Shown: piece by piece, positions 14,222-16,484 of the stretch
Layout: each line of letters opens with the position of its first letter
Position numbering within the stretch: position 1 is the stretch's first letter
Origin: Bdellovibrionales bacterium
GTDB taxonomy: Bacteria; Bdellovibrionota; UBA1018; CAIPTA01
Length of the DNA stretch: 16,484 bases
Direction of reading: 5' to 3'
Assembly (NCBI GenBank): GCA_021730855.1
Contig: JAKFYM010000330.1
Location: forward strand, 1 to 16,484
Program-made: the position numbers and the translations under genes
Notes under the pieces: generated by a model
Seen by the model: the letters and a program-made list of their open reading frames with translations, nothing else
The model's database searches: none
Told to the model about the DNA's origin: nothing

Positions 14222-15604
14222 TTAGTCCGCCTTCGCCAGACTATGCGCGAAAGCAGTCATTACCTTCTTATGAAGAATGGCCTGAGTAAAACGATAAACG
14301 TACCAGGGCAGCGTTGGCACAAATTCGTTGATGGAAGCCAGAGTGAATTTCTTATTCGCCATTTGCCGGAACTCAAGCCAGCCGCAATCGGATCGTTTGG
14401 CAAGCAATCCCCCCACAATATGAAACTTGGCTCTTTGCACTTCCGCGCTGGTAGTATAAACGCGTTTCAGCACGAGCAGAGGCCAAGGCATGCCTCTTAT
14501 ATAAAACCCCACCATGCCTTTGGCCTGATTCGGCTCAATCTTAATCAGACCCAAGGAAGCCTTGGATAGCCACTTTTCATAGAAGTCTGCGATCTCATCG
14601 CAGTTCATGGCTGGAAGCGATGGCAAGCGCTGGATCGAGCGCACAGAATTCTCATGGAGCTGTCTTGCCTTGGTCCTAGAACGCTCCTTGCTGGGCATCT
14701 GCAGAATAATTTCCAGCATCTTTGCAAAAGTACGATACTGAATATGCGCATCGATCAGCTCGATAGGCGGATTTTTAGGAAGCTCGCACAGTAAACTATC
14801 AATCAGCGGCGACACCAACTCATGATTGGCATTGCCGAAAAAAGAAACCCAGAGCTTGGAAAATGCTGTGGACCGGATCGGAACCCGAAGCAAAACCCTC
14901 TTTTTCCCCATTACCCGGCAGGTAGTGCGAATGAGATCCTCATAGTTCAACTTCTCGCCATTCACCACGTCGATGGTCTTATCAAAAAATTCCTTTTTCA
15001 TCACGCTTGCCAGAAGAACACGCACCAGATCGTCAATATAAACAACCTGTGTATTTACCTGGGTCCACTGCGGGAGAATCATGGCAGGAAGGTTTGTCAC
15101 CAGGCTGCGCAATATCTCAAAGGAAGATCCCCCGCTTCCGGCCACCATTCCAGCTCGAAGGACGGTGCAGGGAATTCCGGTGGCCTTAAATACCTCTTCT
15201 ACTTCTTGCCGACTGGCTAAGTGCTTGCTGATGTTTCCGGTGGGCACGAGTCCCCCGAGATAAATGATCTGCTTCACCCCATTTTTCAGGCACGCGCTGG
15301 CAAAATTATCCGCAATTAAGAGATCGGCATCTGCAAAACTTCCCTGGAAAAGCCTAGTGGACGGAAGCATCGAGTGCACAAGGTAGATCGCAACATCCGT
15401 ATTTTTCAGAGCCTCCACGGAGCTCTGGAGCGAAAACAAATCGGCCTCCCTCCAGTCCACGCCCCCGGTAGACCTGCTTTTTCCCCGAGAGAGCGCGTGG
15501 GTCTGCCAATCTCCGGGCACTTTTTTGAGTAGATTGGCACCAACAAAACCGCTCGCGCCGGCGATGGTGACCCTTAGTTTTTTATCAGTAGTGGGAAGGT
15601 CCAT
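14222..15604 (-). CDS. Atypical SDR oxidoreductase (NAD(P)-binding, YbjT/DUF2867-like)
   Basis: A 460-residue two-part protein. Residues about 9-270 form a Rossmann-fold SDR/NmrA-like domain with the dinucleotide motif AGASGFVG (15-22), DVAIYLVHSM and IIYLGGLVP strands, and LRAGMVAGSGGSSFE. The usual YxxxK active-site pair is absent (the region reads SKHLASRQEVEEVF, 126-139), as in atypical SDRs. The C-terminal part (about 330-455) resembles the DUF2867-type domain, with LEFRQM and the closing PTLPWYVYRFTQAILHK stretch. Such proteins are poorly understood; roles in lipid or quinone metabolism have been suggested. The ATG shares one base with the stop codon of the BLUF gene (TGATG) and has no good ribosome binding site of its own, so its translation is probably coupled to BLUF. 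Confidence 0.85.
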   Translation of the reverse strand: MDLPTTDKKLRVTIAGASGFVGANLLKKVPGDWQTHALSRGKSRSTGGVDWREADLFSLQSSVEALKNTDVAIYLVHSMLPSTRLFQGSFADADLLIADNFASACLKNGVKQIIYLGGLVPTGNISKHLASRQEVEEVFKATGIPCTVLRAGMVAGSGGSSFEILRSLVTNLPAMILPQWTQVNTQVVYIDDLVRVLLASVMKKEFFDKTIDVVNGEKLNYEDLIRTTCRVMGKKRVLLRVPIRSTAFSKLWVSFFGNANHELVSPLIDSLLCELPKNPPIELIDAHIQYRTFAKMLEIILQMPSKERSRTKARQLHENSVRSIQRLPSLPAMNCDEIADFYEKWLSKASLGLIKIEPNQAKGMVGFYIRGMPWPLLVLKRVYTTSAEVQRAKFHIVGGLLAKRSDCGWLEFRQMANKKFTLASINEFVPTLPWYVYRFTQAILHKKVMTAFAHSLAKAD

Positions 15605-16068
15605 CAGACGCTATCCGTGCTGATGAATTGTCTCCATCGGCCATCTTTGAACGCCTCGAGAAGTTTTTTCGCCATGCTCTGCTCTAGATCGTAAAAGCAG
15701 GAGCCACGACTGAAAAAATCATTCAGCCCCGGGATTGATTTTAGATCTATGATTTTCATGCTGGCAAAGCCCATGGTCCAATCCTGAAAGGCTCGCCTTT
15801 CGATGGGCTCTTCGATGATTTTAAGCATCTTACTATGCCGCGAATCTTTCGATACCTTCTCATAGATTTGTTTTACGGCGGATTCTGGGCCCTCCAGGAC
15901 TTGAAAGAACGATCCGTTATAGAATAAAAGTATTCCCGTAACGTTTAGCTGGTTGTTTTTTTCTCGGGCAACCTGCAAAAGTTCAAATAAATCTCGTTGA
16001 TTGAATGCAACCTCCGCGGCGCTCGAATAGACAATGTGAATAAGGTCCGACTCGGGCGCGTTTGTCAT
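15604..16068 (-). CDS. BLUF-domain blue-light photoreceptor
   Basis: A 154-residue protein that is nearly all BLUF (blue light sensing using FAD) domain plus a short helical tail (about 108-150). Key residues match AppA in identity and spacing: Tyr14 (IVYSS), Asn38, Gln56 (FFQVLEG), and Trp97 with Met99 (DWTMGF). These residues form the flavin hydrogen-bond network that switches on light absorption, so it should bind FAD and be photoactive. There is no output domain, so it must signal by protein contact. Its last base is the first base of the SDR start codon. No ribosome binding site precedes the ATG; a possible promoter lies immediately upstream (16077-16105). A truncated histidine kinase gene lies 90 bases upstream in the same direction. 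Confidence 0.93.
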   Translation of the reverse strand: MTNAPESDLIHIVYSSAAEVAFNQRDLFELLQVAREKNNQLNVTGILLFYNGSFFQVLEGPESAVKQIYEKVSKDSRHSKMLKIIEEPIERRAFQDWTMGFASMKIIDLKSIPGLNDFFSRGSCFYDLEQSMAKKLLEAFKDGRWRQFISTDSV

Positions 16069-16076
16069 AAGTTATA

Positions 16077-16105
16077 AGCATAGGTCATTGGAGTGGGGCG
16101 GCCAA
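16077..16105 (-). promoter_or_regulatory. Possible promoter of the BLUF-SDR pair
   Basis: On the minus strand TTGGCC (16105-16100) and TATGCT (16082-16077) are spaced by 17 bases, each matching four of six consensus bases. The -10 element ends 8 bases before the BLUF ATG, which would make the mRNA start at or near the A of the start codon (leaderless). Confidence 0.25.
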
Positions 16106-16158
16106 GCATAGAGCGATCTATAAGAAATCTCCACGAGGCGCAAAAAAGGGGGCCACTT

Positions 16159-16484
16159 TCAAGCCGCAGGCTCCTTCAACGCCAGGTGGGAAGCCTTTCG
16201 AGGTAACGTGATTTTAAAAATACAACCTTTCTTCGGGAGATTTTGTACTTCGATTCTACCGTGATTGAGCTGAATGGCCCTCTGAGCGATAGTAAGACCT
16301 AAGCCAAGCCCCGTCCTGTTCTCATTCTGCTGCTCGAACGGCTTGAAAAGGCCTTCCGGCGCATTGGGCCCGAGGCCGCCGCACTCATCCTCTACTTCCA
16401 CTACAATGTTCTCTCCCGCCAAAAAGCCCCGCACCTGAATTCTCCCTTTTGGGTGAGTGTACTTAAGCGCGTTCTGGATGAGAT
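16159..16484 (-). CDS. Histidine kinase, C-terminal ATP-binding domain (partial)
   Basis: The gene runs off the right edge of the window; only the last 108 or so residues are visible. They hold the HATPase_c domain: an N box (LIQNALKYTHPKG), a G1 box (VEDECGGLG), an F box (LFKPFEQQNE) and a G2 box (TGLGLGLTIAQRAI), ending with GCIFKITLP and a short tail. Sensor and phosphoacceptor domains would lie to the right. The reading frame continues to the edge without a stop, so the GTG at 16434 is not the real start. It is in the same direction as the BLUF gene, 90 bases upstream of it, and may act in the same pathway. Confidence 0.92.
   Translation of the reverse strand, partial: LIQNALKYTHPKGRIQVRGFLAGENIVVEVEDECGGLGPNAPEGLFKPFEQQNENRTGLGLGLTIAQRAIQLNHGRIEVQNLPKKGCIFKITLPRKASHLALKEPAA

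Overview
The window looks like the chromosome of a free-living or predatory Gram-negative bacterium. My best guess is the Bdellovibrionota/Oligoflexia or a related former deltaproteobacterial group. This rests on the mixture of genes (a TonB-type energy transducer, several Sec-exported proteases, a BLUF photoreceptor, a MASE1 sensor kinase, a type III polyketide synthase) and is inference; no rRNA or species marker is present. There is no prophage, plasmid, CRISPR array or insertion sequence. The coding density is high, with most genes on the minus strand.

Layout. 1-271: tRNA-Val(CAC) on the minus strand, followed in its direction of transcription by a palindromic terminator and a GC-rich, hairpin-rich repeat-like element bracketed by pieces of tRNA 3' end. 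714-2729: an orphan MASE1-PAS histidine kinase (+). 2750-3370: a TonB-family protein (-) whose promoter carries a perfect Fur-box-like palindrome. 3445-4488: a type III polyketide synthase (-). 4555-5946: a secreted S37-family peptidase (-). 6040-7401 and 7421-9139: a secreted subtilisin-like protease and a large exported protein of unknown function, 19 bases apart and ending in a strong terminator. 9519-9767: a small exported protein (+), then an inverted repeat containing two DnaA-box-like 9-mers. 9835-10980: a membrane acyltransferase (-). 11153-11578: a DoxX-like membrane protein (+) behind a 12-bp inverted repeat. 11600-11893: a probable decayed gene (-). 12015-13997: an exported SdrD_B-type protein with an internally duplicated region (+). 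14045-14203: a probable gene relic (+). 14222-16068: a photoreceptor/oxidoreductase pair, BLUF protein and atypical SDR, with overlapping stop and start codons (-). 16159-16484: the ATP-binding end of a second histidine kinase (-), cut by the window edge.

How the genes may work together. At least four products have signal peptides (S37 peptidase, subtilase, 572-aa protein, SdrD_B protein), and an 82-aa protein probably has one too, so 4.5-14 kb is rich in exported proteins. The subtilase has no room for the usual inhibitory propeptide, so its co-transcribed partner is a candidate for a control or folding role. The BLUF and SDR genes are arranged for coupled translation, suggesting a blue-light-linked redox or lipid function. 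Iron control of the TonB gene is the clearest regulatory prediction.
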